A stretch of DNA of 64,000 nt from Oreohelix idahoensis (GCA_024509875.1 JAMPIV010016246.1:124001-188000); one strand, 5' to 3'; numbered from the stretch's first letter, positions 1 through 12,615 are shown. Translations and numbers: made by a program. Notes: generated by a model from the letters alone, not told the origin.

Positions 1-242
1 GTCAAGTTGTTTGTTGAACTGAAGTGCCTTTTCACACAACAGAGAACCAGAGATAGGTTCCCCTTTGCTTCTTTTTACAAATGATACAAAGAATTTCACA
101 TCTTTCGAGTTTCTTCGACCCATTTTCCTATCAAATGAACAAATCCTTGTTCTTTTGATGCTTTCCCAAAATTGAAAATTGACACTTTTTACTTGACATA
201 GTCTGATAATTTCGTTTTCGATTGACAAAACATTGCGGTTCC
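1..242 (-). pseudogene. Tigger/pogo-like transposase N-terminal fragment, cut by the window edge
   Basis: Read from about 242 down to 1, the minus strand stays open and gives a peptide with the motif SKGEPISGSLLCEKAL. This matches the start of the second helix-turn-helix (CENP-B type) of Tigger/jerky-family DNA transposases, where a short W/F-rich segment is followed by a G-x-PISGPLL-x-EKA block. The block sits at about 20-70. The reading frame runs off the left edge, so the DDE catalytic domain would lie outside the window. Upstream of about 242 no clear start or first HTH is visible, so this is probably a decayed copy. The family is inferred from this motif only. A host gene domesticated from Tigger is possible but cannot be tested here. 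Confidence 0.5.
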
Positions 243-504
243 TTTTATAACAGTATTCGCCAGAGAAATATGTACACCAAAATTTTCCTGTATACACTCA
301 GTTGAACCGCCGTGTTTAACTAGAACGACATTGGGTTATATCACTATTACGTAAGCGGCCAAAAAACAACACAAGTTTGGCATCAAAAGACAGAATTTTA
401 CTCGTGACTGTAGCAGATTCGGAAAACAGTTAGGATAAAATGTGATAATGTGTTAGAGATTGCACTAATTGAAATAATGACTAGGTCCAGTTTTATTAAG
501 TAAA

Positions 505-705
505 AAAAGGTAGTCCCATAGGAGGCAATGCCGTAGGGTATTGACGTGTTAGAGACTCCACTATTCTAGGTCCAGCTTCGCGAGGTTCGGGTGACCTGTT
601 CGCTGCCTTTGTCTTCCCTAACTCAAGACCAAAGTCAAGTATTCATTTACTGGAGCGTGACGCCACTGTGTTTCGAACCTGGTACCTTTGCCGTGTCAGT
701 ACCGC
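505..705 (-). repeat. SINE-B copy (tRNA-derived, about 200-250 bp family)
   Basis: Matches by eye other copies near 1421, 8845, 11426, 17915, 25448, 37336 and 55658. On the minus strand the order is a tRNA-like head with a B-box-like GGTTCGAA, then a conserved body (TTGAGTTAGGGAAG and TGAAGTCTCTAACAC), then a 3' end with GGGACTACC. It lies just downstream of the LINE 3' end in the same orientation. Confidence 0.65.
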
Positions 706-1150
706 AATAAATATAATCATCATCATTCCTTTTCGTTCCCTGCTCTGGGCTGTCTTTTTCAGCTGTGCCCAAGTCATTACAATTTCCCTAGCCTCCTCTT
801 CAACAGTTCTTCTCCAAGTTCTCTTTGGCCTCCCCATTCTTCTTTTCCCCTGTGGGTTCCAGTCAAGGGCAATTCTGGCTGTGCTTGATTTTTCACTTCT
901 GAGTGTATGTCCTATCCATCCCCACTTTCTTACCTTAATTTCTGTTTGTATTGGCTGTTGCCCGCATCTTTTCCTTAGCTCTATATTTGTTATTACATCT
1001 GGCCATCTTCTATGGAGGATCCGTCAGAGACATCTATTTACAAATGTCTGTAGCTTGGAGGTGATACACTTTGAGACATGCCATGTCTCTGAGCCATACA
1101 GCAAAACTGACTTCACATTTGAGTTAAAGATTCTAATTTTGTTCTCTCTT
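706..1150 (-). pseudogene. LINE ORF2 C-terminal relic, 3' end of a non-LTR retrotransposon
   Basis: On the minus strand three pieces of a reverse-transcriptase C-terminal region can be read across frame changes. They are NSNVKSVLLYGSETW near 1120, a WGWIGHTLR-type block in the middle, and GKRRMGRPKRTWRRTVEEE near 800. These are standard landmarks of the region after the RT palm in RTE/CR1-like LINEs of molluscs and other invertebrates. The copy ends in an (ATC)n tract near 715-730, which would be the 3' tail. It is 5'-truncated and frameshifted, so not functional. Confidence 0.7.
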
Positions 1151-1420
1151 GATATAGCTAAATTTAAATATAATAGGTTTAAAAAAAAAGGTAATATGTT
1201 AACATAAATAATTATTAGAACAGTGGTAGTTGTACAGTTAACCCCCTTTCGAGTTGGTTTAACAGGAGAAAGAAAAATGTAAGAGACAGATAGAAAAAAA
1301 TGATCACGTGAAAGTAAGAGAAGAGGGATTTTAAAACAAACAGAAACCATAGAACCATGTTATGGAAAAGAGAAATAAATGCAGAGAATTACAAAGAACG
1401 CGGAAGATGATAGACATAAG

Positions 1421-1600
1421 GTAAAGGTAGTCCCATTTATAATACTGCCGTTGGGGTGTGAACTGTTAGAGATTTCACTAAACTAGATTCAGCATTATGA
1501 TGTGAGGTGACCTGATCCAGTTTCTCGTTGCCTTTGCCTTCCTTATCTCAAGAGCAGAGTCAGGTACCAAATTACAATTGGGAAGACTGAAGCTTGACGC
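1421..1600 (-). repeat. SINE-B copy
   Basis: Shares with the copy at 505-705 the blocks AGTCCCAT, GTTAGAGATTTCACTA and the TGCCTTTGCCTTCC body. The tRNA-like head is poorly kept. Confidence 0.6.
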
Positions 1601-1696
1601 GTGAAGACAAAATGATTCATTTGACAAGATACACAACAAATTAATATCGGACACATCCATGCAAGCATTTACTTCATTTATATTGTTGCTATTTGG

Positions 1697-2188
1697 GGTT
1701 CGGAGTAGCTTTGAGTTATGTCGTCCGCCTCGAATTCTAAAGGTTCGATTCCCAGTTGAAGGTTTATGGAATTTTTTTCTCAGAACCAGTGATTCTAATG
1801 ATGTCATACTGCCCCCTGTTCTCCTGGGTAGTGAGATCGGATGACTAGCATTCTCGGATAAGGGCACAAAAATAGGAGGTCCCGTGTGCAAGTTGCGCAC
1901 GTTAAAAATCCCACGGCAGTCGGAAATCGCACTTTTTGCAGCTGTCCTGGCAAAAAATTAAAAATTAAAAACCAACCCACCACAGAAATATTTATAGAAT
2001 GTGTGATTGCTATATACACACATCGGGATTCTCGCCGGTGCTACGGAGCTCGTGCGCTGTGCTGAGATCCTCCTTGTGTGATCTGCGGGAGTAGATCGGA
2101 ACACTGATGGAGTTGTCCGTGTGCAATGAAGAAAGTCCTTAAAACCCAAACCAAACTAAACCAAACCAAACGAAACCAAACCAAACCA
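1697..2188 (+). repeat. SINE-A copy 1, long tRNA-derived SINE
   Basis: About 490 bp. The head reads like a tRNA: an A-box-like CGGAGTAGCTTTGAG, then GTCCGCCTCGAATTC, then a B-box GGTTCGATTCCCAG. The body has conserved blocks shared with four other copies in the window (CTCGGATAAGGG, GTGTGCAAGTTGCGCACG, ATTTATAGAATGTGTGAT, GTGTGATCTGCGGGAG). The 3' tail is a run of AACCA-type pentamers (2140-2188). The palindromic GTGCAAGTTGCGCAC could form a hairpin in the transcript. No coding capacity is expected. Confidence 0.75.
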
Positions 2189-2189
2189 T

Positions 2190-2639
2190 ATTGTTGATGT
2201 TTCTGTGTGTAACCGGAAATCAAATTGACAGCAAAGGGTAGTAACACCACACCCTATGACGTTTGGTGTAGGTGGGGAATAAGGAACGTTGGGCATGCGG
2301 CCGGCTACCCATCCAGTAGAAACTTAACTGTTTTTGTTCCAAGTACCTTGCAGGTTTTACCCTGGCAATAAAGTGGATATTACAATTTTTAAAAATGTTT
2401 TTTACAAGTAATGTTTTAAACAAACAGCGGTTGTCGCAATCAACCATTCAGTTCTGTTTTAACGAAACAAAGATTTATAATAAATAACTTATAATATACA
2501 TGTATATATAAAGTTGTCCTCAGGAGTACCCCGGGGTTTCTGATTAGTCAAAGAGTACTGCTCCTTCAGACATGTGTTACAAGGCACCAAATAAAAGGTT
2601 ATGTGTGAGGCTGGCACCCTTATCATAAAAAACAAATGT
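2190..2639. other. No recognised feature
   Basis: AT-rich unique-looking sequence. No open frame with recognisable motifs, no tandem repeat and no RNA gene seen. Confidence 0.5.
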
Positions 2640-2872
2640 CTACATAAACCACATCTGCATGGTACACATTGAGGAAACCTGTTGAAAGGTGTATCACGTA
2701 GTCCTTGCACTGGAATTCCAGGTAGACAAAAACCACGCGGACAAGAGAACTGGTGACACATGACAATGATGATGATGTCATATAACTACTTTGAGCTGAT
2801 GGCACGTGACAGGAGGACTTGGCATGTGTTTGTTGAAGACTTATTCTCTTTGGGGAGAAAAGAGTAGTTAAA
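2640..2872 (+). pseudogene. LINE 3' end relic
   Basis: Plus-strand fragments resemble the LINE C-terminus also seen at 57.0-57.4 kb. They are a TLRKPVER block near 2670, a degraded proline/arginine-rich block near 2710-2750, and a terminal RDRRTWHVFVEDLFS block near 2805-2850. A short GATGATGATG tract interrupts it. Heavily decayed. Confidence 0.5.
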
Positions 2873-2879
2873 AGGATCA

Positions 2880-3780
2880 TATATAAAGTTGTAAATTGGT
2901 TGCAGAATAATGGGAAGTGCTGTTAAGTCGTTGTGGCGAGATGATGTTATATAGAAAAGTAGAAAGTGTAGTTCCCAGAACTGGAGAAGAGAACTAGTGA
3001 ACTAGTGGTAGGGATAGAACAAGGCAAGTAGGGTTGTTAATTGCACAGTTCAAGGTGGTAGCTGTAGAAGAAAGCTGTGTGGTAAGTCACCTTCTCGCTA
3101 GACCTACCCTATGCTCCAAGGGTGTTATATAAATGTGTGAGTGCCGCTCTCTACTAATTTAAAATTATTAATATTTCTTTGACCATACAACATAATTAAT
3201 ACTGGAAATTTAAATAATTCAGTAACTGCAGTTATAACAAATCAATGCACTTTATTAATGAGGTTTGGTAAAAAATTATCACCTTGGTATGTAAATATTT
3301 ATAAGCTTTACACACAAGTTAAAAACAATATTTATATATTGCCACTGTTTGATCATTGTCATTATGTTATTGGCTTGGGTGTCTTGGTTTTTGTTTTCAC
3401 GTTACGTTTTACTTAACTTGGTTGACACGTTGTAGTAGCTGACTTCCCTTAGTCGTTAAAACACCTGGATATTGAAGACGCTATGCTTATGCCAGGAACA
3501 GTGTTGGTCCACTGTTAAACAGTTTCACAATTTCCAAAATTGTGTCACTTTTTTTCACGACTAGTTAAACCCTCAGAACAGTGGTACTTCGAAGTCTGCG
3601 GCTGTTAGATGCTTCGATCTACAAATCGCTCACAAATGCAGTCAGTTGTGGCTTCTTCTCAGTTGTCTTGCTGTGTTATGGGTTAAGACTTCTAATATAT
3701 AAGAGTCAGCCCTCTGGATGCCTTTTCAGCTCTGTTAGATCTTGAAGCGATTTCGGTTTAGGAACTGTGTCTGAGACGGG
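2880..3780. other. No recognised feature
   Basis: No gene or repeat recognised on either strand. Composition is like the rest of the window. Confidence 0.5.
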
Positions 3781-3786
3781 CTTGCA

Positions 3787-4000
3787 TAGCTAGGCGGGGT
3801 TGTCGCACGGAAGGTCCTGGGTTCGAGTCCTGGGTAAGCCACTCACGTCTGTTGTTTTTCTGTTGTCTAGTTTTCTACTTCTTTATTTCTTACGAGTGCC
3901 TGAAAACATACCTTTATGTTTGTATAATATGTATTTACTGTTTACAGGCCTCGGGTTTCCCTTCCTTATGTGTTATAAATGTTTATAAACCCAGTGTAGA
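3787..4000 (+). repeat. SINE-C copy 1 (tRNA-derived)
   Basis: The head reads AGCTAGGCGGGG then B-box GGGTTCGAGTCCTGGG. It is followed by a body (CACTCACGTCTGTTG, TCTTACGAGTGCCTGAAAAC) repeated almost exactly in the inverted pair at 23795-24119. The 3' end carries GGCCTCGGGTTTCC. About 210 bp. Confidence 0.7.
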
Positions 4001-4611
4001 TTTAACCCTTGTTTTCTCAGAGGTCCGCGCCTGAGTTCACTTTTCTTCTTGCAAACTTTCGTGGGATTTCAATGTTGTTGTGGGAATTTACCAACACAAT
4101 CGTGATTTCCTGACCAAATACCAAAGATAGTGATTTCCTACTGCCATAATTACATGTATTTGTAGTTGCTGTTCGAATTCCAAAAGAGTTATTCTGATCG
4201 AGTCATTAACCATAAAGTTATAGCAGAATTTCTGTTGTGCAATTAATAATTTATCACAAAACACACGAGTTTACGAGGCAATTCCAGAGTGTCTTGCCCG
4301 TGTTATGACAGTCATTTATGTAGCAAATCATATTTGTTTAAAATCGTGTAAAAAATCTTACACATCAGGGCATCTGACTATAGCCAAACTGGCAAACTAG
4401 GAGCCGGTTGGAAGAGCAGTGTGCCATATTCATCATGGTAAATGAATAGATATTATTACCTTTTACCATTTCCTTCCTGCAATAATACAATTCTAAAAAG
4501 TTCTTTCCTATTAAAACATTATGAACTGTAAGTAGTTAATATTAACATTGCATTTACTAATGAAACACACATATGTATCAACACATGCACGCCCACACAT
4601 ACAGAGAGAAT

Positions 4612-4613
<2 letters not shown>
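4001..4613. other. No recognised feature
   Basis: AT-rich sequence with no supported gene or repeat. Confidence 0.5.

Positions 4614-4682
<69 letters not shown>
4614..4682. repeat. (GA)n microsatellite
   Basis: Uninterrupted GA dinucleotide run of about 68 bp. Confidence 0.95.
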
Positions 4683-6351
<1,669 letters not shown>

Positions 6352-6366
6352 TACACACACACACAC

Positions 6367-6614
6367 AAATTGGGTTGGACCGTACTACCTCATCCACCCT
6401 ATAGTCCCGATTTGGCATCCTCTGATTTTCATCTATTTGGTCCACTTAAAGATGCACTCCGTGGGACAAGGTTTGAAGATGATGAAGGAGTGATTCATGC
6501 AGCGAAGAAATGTCTACATGATCAAGACAAAATCTGGTACGGGCTAGGAATACATGCACTTGTTTCGCCCTGGCATAAAGCCGTTCAAGTTGATGGGGAT
6601 TATGTTGAATAATA
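6367..6614 (+). pseudogene. C-terminal fragment of a second, different mariner transposase
   Basis: About 80 codons in one open frame: LPHPPYSPDLASSDF, then [15 protein letters not shown], then VQVDGDYVE before the stop near 6610. This is the C-terminal third of a mariner transposase of the type best known from SETMAR/Hsmar-like elements. It is clearly different in sequence from the mariner just upstream, so two mariner families meet here. The first two catalytic Asp regions are absent and only the third (in ASSD) remains. A short CA tract (6355-6367) separates the two relics, and the (TA)n tract at 6667 follows. Confidence 0.82.
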
Positions 6615-6662
6615 CCGATGTTTACATGACATATCCATGTATATTGTTTATAAATTTCATGC

Positions 6663-6987
<325 letters not shown>

Positions 6988-7035
6988 GTGTGTGGAAAAT
7001 AACATATTATAAGTATGTATATGTATATACATAGA

Positions 7036-7510
<475 letters not shown>

Positions 7511-7664
7511 CTCAGAAAAACTTAATACGCGTTTCAAACATTCAGACTTTGAGCCCAAGCAGTTTGATTTGCTTTAACCTAAAACCAAGAACTACCAGAG
7601 TCATTTTGGCAAGATATTATAATAAACACGTAAATAATTTCTTTTATGGTTATAGTCCACTACT

Positions 7665-7784
<120 letters not shown>

Positions 7785-7977
7785 GCAGACATTTAATAAC
7801 AAAGCCATTACAAATAAAAGAAGCATTTCTCTATTGAATTAAATTTAAAAAAATTTAAATCCATCATTATGAAATTATTGGTCGCAACGGACCCATTGGC
7901 ACCATTCTCTTTGGTAGACCGCATTCAAACCTGGCATAATAGGTCCGAATGGTCCAGGAACCATCTTTCATCCATAA

Positions 7978-8109
7978 TTTTTAATATTAAAAAAAAATAA
8001 CATACCCTTTTGGGGATTAAAGTGATGTCTACTGACTTTATTGTGCCAAATATGTTTGATCTCGGCCCTGGCTTAGACACTTTGATCTTAGCCAAAAGGC
8101 CGAGAAGAG
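7978..8109 (-). repeat. U2-snRNA-headed SINE, complete copy with 15-bp target duplication
   Basis: On the minus strand the element starts at 8109 with CTTCTCGGCCTTTTGGCTA and continues AGATCAAAGTGT. This is the 5' end of U2 snRNA over about 32 nt with one extra A. After that it leaves U2 and enters a body (CTAAGCCAGGG, ACAATAAAGTCAGTAGACATC, AAAGGGTAT) ending in an A/T-rich tail. The 15-bp sequence ATCTTTCATCCATAA lies on both sides (7963-7977 and 8110-8124), as expected for retroposition. A second full copy is at 61108-61247 and a headless one at 8125-8200. The shared non-U2 body shows that this is a chimeric SINE, not a plain U2 pseudogene. Snurposon-type heads are known from SINEU of crocodilians. 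Confidence 0.85.
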
Positions 8110-8124
8110 ATCTTTCATCCATAA

Positions 8125-8200
8125 ATACTTCCTTTTTTTTTTTTTTTTTTAATACCCCTTCTGGGGCTCAAAGTGAGGTCTACTGATTTTATTGTGAATT
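8125..8200 (-). repeat. Headless copy of the U2-SINE body
   Basis: On the minus strand: ATCAGTAGACCTCACTTTG, AGCCCCAGAAGGGGTATT, then an A-run of about 18. This is the body and tail of the SINE at 7978-8109 without the U2 head. The younger full copy inserted just 3' of its tail, in the same orientation. Confidence 0.75.
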
Positions 8201-8844
8201 AACTGCAAGAAATTTACGGTAGATCTGGGAGGCGAATTCAAAAGGTAACATTAGGAGTCATTTTTACTTTTCAAGTTAAAAGCATAAACATGCTTTAATT
8301 ACATTTAAGCACCTAAGGTAAAACTTGCGTGAATGATAGTTGTTATTAAAGCTGTATTTAAAACAACAACTTACTAATTTAGATACTTAAAAGAAATGTG
8401 TTTATTTGAAAGCACATTACCATTTGTTATCTTGAACTGCTTTTTAAACACAAAATTCAATATATTTTTTTTTCCAATTTATTATTTCCCTTACAATAAA
8501 ACGCTAGTGTCAATAGAGTTACGTCCACTGATTTTACATCGTTTTCATTATTATATAAAATCGGCTGGGCCATGGCCAATCAAAACTTGAAAAATAAAAA
8601 TGTACCGAGAAAGGGAGCTGCATGCAAAGTCTATGATGAGTGGAACGTAGTGATTTTGAGCGTTAAAGATATGATACATCCAAACAACGGGCTTGTCAAG
8701 TTAATAAAAAGTGTTGAATAAAAAAAGGTGCTAAGAGATAAAGGGAAGCTAGACGTGAACAGTGTACATTATAGCTAAACGTGGAAAAACAATTTAATAA
8801 ATTAACGCGTAAGCGATTTAAGTGTCTATAACTAACTGCCTGTG
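8201..8844. other. No recognised feature
   Basis: AT-rich sequence with no supported gene or repeat. Confidence 0.5.
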
Positions 8845-9090
8845 TGAGAGCGTCTAGTGGCTATCTTTTTAGCGTGATTACTTCTACAGACAAAGTTGCC
8901 AGGTTCGAAGCCTAGAATCTGCAGTGTACTCAACTGTAGATGGGTTCCTGACTTTGCTCTTGAGTTGGGGAAGGCAAAAGCAACAAGGAAGGGAACTAGT
9001 CAACCTACCTCATAAATCTGATACATTGTATAGTGAAGTCTTTAACGCTTCGTTGTCCTACGACAGTATCATAAACGGAACTACTTTAAT
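8845..9090 (+). repeat. SINE-B copy
   Basis: Full-length-looking copy in plus orientation. It has a tRNA-like head with GTCTAGTGGCTATC and B-box CAGGTTCGAAGCC, the body CTTGAGTTGGGGAAGGC, then AGTGAAGTCTTTAACGC and the CTACTTTA end. Confidence 0.7.
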
Positions 9091-9954
9091 GTTTGTAACT
9101 GCTTGTGGTGAAGTTAATTTGGTATCATAGATGTGGAATCCTTGTTGGCAATGCAAGCCATTGAGCGCTTTTTTGTTGAATTTCACCACCGTTACAAACA
9201 GAGAAACCAAACGTCGAATCAAGTCAGGAAGTAATCACGTCTGCTCAAAGCCTTTTCTTTTTTCTTTGGTCAGACAGGACTTCGGCTGCCGTCAAGTGCA
9301 GGATTTACCTGAATAGAAAGCTGCTGTCAACTCTATCCATTTTATAGTTCATGTTTCTTGATTTTTTGTTGTTCTATTATTTCTAGTTTTAGTGTCTGGC
9401 TCAAGATGTCAAGTACTCGTGTGACCTTTCAGCCGATTGGTTGTCATCCTGACTCACGTAACACTCAACACAAGACAAATATCTACACGTACCGCTCAGT
9501 CTGAAAGTGATAATAATGCGAAGTTTAAGAATTTTTTCCTCACTGTAACGACAATGTTAATTACTCATAGATCTGATTGTAGTCGTTTAATAAAAAAGCT
9601 GGAGAATTAGTCAAACATAAATTATTTCTTCTGCTTCATCCAAGGATAAATGCTTCCCTCTTCTGACTTGAAGGATACAATGATTTAAAAAGTTGTTTTC
9701 TCGAAACTTCTTTAAAAAATAAAATCTTCAACTTGTGCATTTTTTCTTTCACAATGTATTAAGTAGCTGTAAATCAAATGGTAATTTAAGGTTAATAAAA
9801 AAAAAAAAAAAAAAAAAACAAACAACACCTATAATTTGCTGATATTTCTACGCATTACCAGAACACGTCTGCCTGCTGCACGCGGTACGCTTACCACTGG
9901 CTATACAGCACAGCCACAGGAGGAACACTAACAGTGTGCACGAGCGCCACAGTG
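9091..9954. other. No recognised feature except a poly(A) tract
   Basis: A run of about 22 A lies near 9798-9819. No gene recognised. Confidence 0.5.
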
Positions 9955-10208
9955 TGTTAATTTTATGAGGGAAATTCGCGAAATATTAATTTCGTGCGAG
10001 AATTCGGCAATCTGTTAATATTATGACGGAGCTTCACACTGATTGGCTGCGTGCGGTAACTCTACCACGTGTTAATTTTGTGGAAGGACGCGCCACAGTG
10101 GATTACTTTCGTGTGGGAACTCAACCGCGCATTAATTTTGTGCAAGAATTCCGAAGGAGTTAATTCTATGAGGGAACTGTGTATTAACTCTGTGCGAGAA
10201 CGCAACAG
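9955..10208. repeat. Degenerate minisatellite, 27-28 bp unit, about 8-9 units
   Basis: The motif GTTAATTTTATGAGGGAA recurs with variation at about 9957, 9985, 10013, 10071, 10098, 10129, 10156 and 10182. The units differ at many positions, so the array is old. It is not a CRISPR: there are no conserved repeats with unique spacers and the context is eukaryotic. Confidence 0.7.
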
Positions 10209-10268
10209 GAGGAATCGGACTGATCATGAAGAGACCCTGACACCATTACCAGAACTGCCGTGTTAAGG

Positions 10269-10675
10269 GCTCAAAGAACGAAGGCGAAAGAGAGCCTGAC
10301 CAAAAACCAGAATTGTGGAGTCGGCCAACAAAAATTTCCGACTCCGACTCTTGAAATTTTAGAAGTCCAACCCCGACTACAATTGTTTACTAGTCATATG
10401 GCATACAATTAGTAGTCGGAATCCGGACATTTTTTAAACCGCCTCCACTAAAAACGACCGACTCCACGACTTCGACTCCACAGCCCTGCCAAAAACAATA
10501 GCGGATAAATGTGGATACCGAAATGAAAAGCATGAACCAGAGTTGGGCTCAGTACGAAGGATGGTCACCGACCGAGTAAAGTTGAGAGAGTTTGTTGCTA
10601 CCCTACAATACACCAGCAGACATGATGATCACTGTTTTGTCTGTCAGTGGCTAAGAATTCACGAAAAAAGAAGAA
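10269..10675 (+). pseudogene. LINE 3' end relic interrupted by a MITE
   Basis: The pieces 10269-10307 and 10497-10675 together align with the 3' end of the LINE at 12780-14262. The first piece has the GAAAGAGAGCCTGACCAAAA block, which encodes the RGRPK region there. The second piece covers ATGAACCAGAGTTGGG to the final GCTAAGAATTC. The middle 10308-10488 is a later hAT-type insertion. Frames are broken. Confidence 0.75.
10308..10488. mobile_element. hAT-type MITE with perfect 8-bp target duplication
   Basis: 181 bp with inverted ends (CAGAATTGTGGAGTCGG left; CGACTCCACAGCCCTG right) and many GACTCCGACT-type repeats inside. The 8-bp sequence CCAAAAAC lies immediately on both sides (10300-10307 and 10489-10496), the duplication length of hAT transposons. 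Non-coding, so it was mobilised in trans. Confidence 0.85.
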
Positions 10676-10746
10676 ATGTAGCTGATACACTGTACAATTT
10701 ACATGAGCCTCTGATGAGACACAGAAAAGAATATAACCCCAGCTCC

Positions 10747-10860
10747 TTGAATCATGTCGTAGCAGGCGACTAATAAGAGAGTGTATACATCAGCTGGCAT
10801 CCTCATCACACGAGACGGATTGCCACAGAAATCCCTCCTGCAAGATGCACGAAGCGCTTT
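10747..10860 (+). repeat. Repeat H copy 1 (probable LINE 5' UTR segment)
   Basis: Similar by eye to 19441-19560 and 36240-36345 through CATGTCGTAGCAGGCGACTA, CCCATCAT-like and CACAGAAA blocks. At 19.4 kb the same sequence stands just before a LINE endonuclease start, which suggests that this is the 5' UTR. Confidence 0.45.
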
Positions 10861-11425
10861 GGATAAGGCATCCTGCAACTGGCCAGCTGCTGTAGTGTCT
10901 TCCTTCAAGGAGAATGAGGAGGGAAAAGAACAAAGAAGAAAAATATAAGTCAATAAAAAAAAAAAAGAATCCAATCAAAACATATCGGGTTAACATTAAC
11001 TGATGCATTGAGTATCAAGTCTTTCCCTACCTGCTGAAGTAGTTTATCTCTTACTGTCAACAACTTGAAACACATCCCCTATATGCTAATTTCCTTTCTG
11101 TAACGTTGGAAATAACAATGGAAACAATTCCATCACATGTTCAGGAAAATACGGAAAATGTATTCATTGCACCGTGAAAGCTTAATTTAACACCTATTAA
11201 CAGAGAACGCAGTCTGTTCAGTTTTTTTCCCCACTGTTGCATTGACCATTGATCGTAAGTCATGTGACTAGAAAGACTCAATGAAGTTGAGATGGACTAG
11301 AGATGAATGAATATATGATCGCATGAGAATTGGTTCTTTCATCAAGGCAAGCAGCAGAAAGCGAACAACGCCATATTTCCCGTCATATTTTGACTGGTTA
11401 CTTGCTCATATATATACCTCTTGAG
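10861..11425. other. No recognised feature
   Basis: Nothing supported. Contains short A-rich tracts near 10955. Confidence 0.5.
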
Positions 11426-11655
11426 CGTCCGACTGACAGAGCGATGGTCTCTCGCGGAAAAGGTGCCGGGTTCGATTCACGATATAGACACTCTTCAGTC
11501 AACCCAGCCGTAAATGGGGACCTGACTTTGCACTTGAGTTAGGGAGGGAAAAGGCAACGATGAAGGGAACTGGTCACCCCACCTCTCAATAGTGAAGTCT
11601 CTAACACGTCACTCTCCTACGGCAGTATCTGTTATGGGACTACCTTTACCTCTTC
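11426..11655 (+). repeat. SINE-B copy, well preserved
   Basis: Best preserved copy: head GAGCGTCCGACTGACAGAG, B-box GGGTTCGATTCAC, body TTGAGTTAGGGAGGG, AGTGAAGTCTCTAACAC, CTACGGCAGTATCTG and end GGGACTACCTTTACC. Confidence 0.75.
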
Positions 11656-11797
11656 GCACGTATGAAATCTTTCATGCTTTTCCGTCCAGGGTATATTGGT
11701 CCACATCTGTCCGAGTAATGCCTATTTCTCATCCACATATTCAATACCATAATACCCGCCGTAGGTACTTCGGTCGGTGGGTCAATCAGTCACATTT

Positions 11798-11961
11798 TGC
11801 ACACCGTCATTTGCGCACTTTTTCTATTTTCGAGAGAGTACATGAACTTTCAACCACAGCTAAGGGGGTGGAACTGTGGTTGAAAGTTAGACAATAATTG
11901 TATTGTTTCGCCTATATGTACTCTCCCGAAAATAGAAAAAGTGCGCAAATGAAGGTGTGCA
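11798..11961. repeat. Foldback (inverted repeat) of about 164 bp
   Basis: The left arm starts TGCACACCGTCATTTGCG and its complement ends at 11961. The outer arms match over about 46 nt with two mismatches. An inner perfect hairpin CTTTCAACCACAG / CTGTGGTTGAAAG surrounds a G-rich loop. The right arm carries an extra AT-rich stretch of about 28 nt. No matching second copy was seen in the window. Confidence 0.8.
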
Positions 11962-12046
11962 TGACCAGTTTGATTATGGAAAGAAGCCAACAACACAATT
12001 GATAAACAGTACATGAACTGGAGTTTCGTCAAACTTCAAACGTTGT

Positions 12047-12130
12047 TCTCAGAGGCAGTAAGTCGACCATGGCTTCTCAGAGGCAGATAGTCGACCATGG
12101 CTTCTCAGAGGCAGATAGTCGACCAGGGCA
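12047..12130. repeat. 28-bp tandem repeat, 3 units
   Basis: Units start at 12047, 12075 and 12103 with TCTCAGAGGCAGATAGTCG. Nearly identical. Confidence 0.85.
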
Positions 12131-12387
12131 AGATTTTAAAAGATGCACGAACAAATGCCAGACATGTTGTCATAAAAGAAATGTTAGTTATTTAGTCAAT
12201 TTACGGTCTATTAGATCATTATCACTGTTCCACATGTCATTTAGGTAAGGTTACTCCATGTCTTCATATTTAATACATCCATATAATTTTCACTACAAAT
12301 ATCTAATGACGGTCGCCTGCAATGAAATGACCACATTAGTGATAGTCCCGTCTGTAATACATAGAAAAAACACACTATAATTAATAA

Positions 12388-12414
12388 CTTGTCAATGTTG
12401 ACGCGTCATTGCTA

Positions 12415-12416
<2 letters not shown>
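12388..12416 (+). mobile_element. Helitron 3' terminus A
   Basis: The palindrome GTCAATGTTGAC is followed by GCGTCATTG and the terminal CTAG (12413-12416) with T next. This is the Helitron 3' layout: a short hairpin about 10 nt before CTRR. The same end, slightly varied, occurs at 17473-17499. The element's 5' end was not found. The (AT)n tract begins exactly at its edge. Confidence 0.6.

Positions 12417-12615
<199 letters not shown>

Noticed and set aside
290..350. Terminal inverted repeat (CAGTTGAACC...) of the Tigger-like fragment
   Set aside because: The position is plausible, but the sequence does not match the CAGTAATCCCCC ends seen elsewhere and no partner end is in the window.
668..1207. 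179-codon plus-strand frame
   Set aside because: It is the antisense of a LINE 3' end whose minus-strand reading shows clear RT-tail motifs.
8060..8112. Functional U2 snRNA gene
   Set aside because: Only the first 32 or so nucleotides match U2; the branch-site pairing region, Sm site and the rest are absent, and the element has target duplications.
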